From SAR202 cluster bacterium (lineage in GTDB: Bacteria; Chloroflexota; Dehalococcoidia; UBA3495), in NCBI GenBank assembly GCA_009392075.1, contig VFHG01000209.1, forward strand, positions 1-6,254: a DNA stretch of 6,254 nt. The letters are read 5' to 3'. Position 1 is the stretch's first letter. Every line of letters begins with the position of its first letter. The position numbers and the translations under genes are program-made. A model generated the notes under the pieces. That model saw only the letters and a program-made list of their open reading frames with translations. It had not been told where the DNA came from and did not search any database. Of the stretch, positions 5,439 through 6,254 are shown piece by piece.

Positions 5439-6254
5439 TTGGGTAACAGCACACCAAAACGAACCACCATCTGGAGTGTCCTAGCGCTATTACTGTTCGC
5501 GGCGTTTATCTCGGCCTGCGGCTCCGACAATGAATCAAGATCGCTCACGGTCTATTCGGGCCGCAGCGAAACGTTAGTAGCCCCGCTGATCCAACGGTTC
5601 AAAGAAGCAACCGGAATTAACATCGAAGTCAAATATGCCAGCACTCCCCAACTCGCGGCCACGCTATTGGAAGAGGGCGACAACACCCCGGCCGATGTTT
5701 TCTTCGCCCAGGACCCAGGCGGTTTAGGCGCTGTCTCCGGTCTCCTGGATCCCTTACCGAAGAGCGTCCTGATGTCTGTGCCCCAGTGGGCCGTGTCCTC
5801 GTCTGGCGTCTGGGTCGGTGTCTCGGGCCGCGCCAGGACCGTGGTTTACAACTCTGAAGAACTAACGCCGGAAGACCTCCCAGATGACCTGACCGGGTTC
5901 ACAGATCCTGAATGGAGAGGCCGCATCGGCTGGGCGCCCACCAACGCCTCGTTCCAGACCATGATCACCGCCATGCGCGCGATCTGGGGCGAAGACAAGA
6001 CGGTCCAATGGCTGAAGGGCATCCAAGCGAACGACCCCAAGGTTTACCCCAAAAACACCCCCCTCGTTGCTGCAGCGGCAGCCGGTGAGATCGATGTCGG
6101 CTTGGTCAACCACTATTACCTGCATCGCTTCCTAGCTGAAGAAGGACAATCGTTCGGCGCCCGTAACTACCATCCATCCGCAGGCGGACCGGGGGCCATA
6201 GTTATGGTCTCAGGCGTAGGTATCCTCTCGGAGTCGGATAATAAGGAGAACGCC
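5439..6254 (+). CDS. fbpA: iron(III) ABC transporter substrate-binding lipoprotein, FbpA/FutA type (3' end outside window)
   Basis: 272 residues are visible and the frame is open to the window edge; the family is usually about 330-360 residues, so the last quarter is missing. The TTG at 5439 is the only plausible in-frame start before the signal peptide. Its ribosome-binding site is weak (GAGG 5423-5426, or GAG 5430-5432). A basic start (PKR), a hydrophobic stretch of about 11-26 and the lipobox ISAC with C27 indicate a secreted lipoprotein. The mature part follows the iron-binding family: SLTVYSGRSE (35-44), FKEATGI, LLEEGDNTPADVFFAQD (76-92), VGVSGRARTVVYN (126-138), WRGRIGWAPTN (159-169), NHYYLHRFL (224-232). 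The tyrosine pair Y226-Y227 corresponds to the Fe3+ ligands Y195-Y196 of FbpA. FbpA His9 and Glu57 are not conserved (SGRSE, FFAQD), as in the histidine-free FutA/cFbpA branch. It delivers Fe3+ to the permease, probably encoded next. Confidence 0.88.
   Translation, partial: MGNSTPKRTTIWSVLALLLFAAFISACGSDNESRSLTVYSGRSETLVAPLIQRFKEATGINIEVKYASTPQLAATLLEEGDNTPADVFFAQDPGGLGAVSGLLDPLPKSVLMSVPQWAVSSSGVWVGVSGRARTVVYNSEELTPEDLPDDLTGFTDPEWRGRIGWAPTNASFQTMITAMRAIWGEDKTVQWLKGIQANDPKVYPKNTPLVAAAAAGEIDVGLVNHYYLHRFLAEEGQSFGARNYHPSAGGPGAIVMVSGVGILSESDNKENA

Overview
The window reads as chromosomal DNA of an uncultured-type bacterium. The best guess is a member of the Chloroflexota (Dehalococcoidia/SAR202-like). 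This rests on the resemblance of the DtxR-family regulator, the iron-binding lipoprotein and the split ComD/ComE enzyme to proteins of that group as I remember them. It is an inference, not a search result. Genes are fairly G+C-rich and closely packed, and only the region 5052-5438 is visibly A+T-rich. There are no tRNA or rRNA genes, IS elements, CRISPR arrays or phage genes.

Left part (1-722): the 3' part of a gene that looks like a large N6-adenine DNA methyltransferase. The expected catalytic NPPW segment is missing and the protein ends early, so it is probably a decayed remnant.

Middle (738-2997): a strong sigma70-type promoter (TTGACG, 18 bp, TATAAT), with a perfect 10-bp palindrome where transcription should start, drives comD and comE. 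These are the alpha and beta subunits of a thiamine-diphosphate (ThDP) decarboxylase of the sulfopyruvate/phosphonopyruvate decarboxylase type. A convincing rho-independent terminator follows comE. Beyond it lie a small two-helix membrane protein and, overlapping it out of frame, a second ComE-like protein. This paralogue keeps the fold register but has lost the ThDP signature residues (GDG to CDS, NN to DD at the same 25-residue spacing). It is the most unusual object here.

Right part (3005-6254): an iron(III) uptake and metal-response locus. A DtxR/MntR-family metal-dependent repressor and an FbpC-type ATPase lie on the minus strand. Divergently, across a 387-bp regulatory region, lies an FbpA/FutA-type iron(III)-binding lipoprotein that runs off the window end. 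The region contains two opposed promoters with exact TTGACA -35 boxes and a recurring GTATGC motif that touches both -10 boxes. The membrane permease is not in the window and is expected downstream of the binding protein. The plausible joint logic is that the lipoprotein captures Fe3+, the permease and ATPase import it, and the DtxR-like protein senses metal and represses the divergent promoters. The link between the decarboxylase unit and the iron unit is only adjacency: they converge with 7 bp between stop codons.
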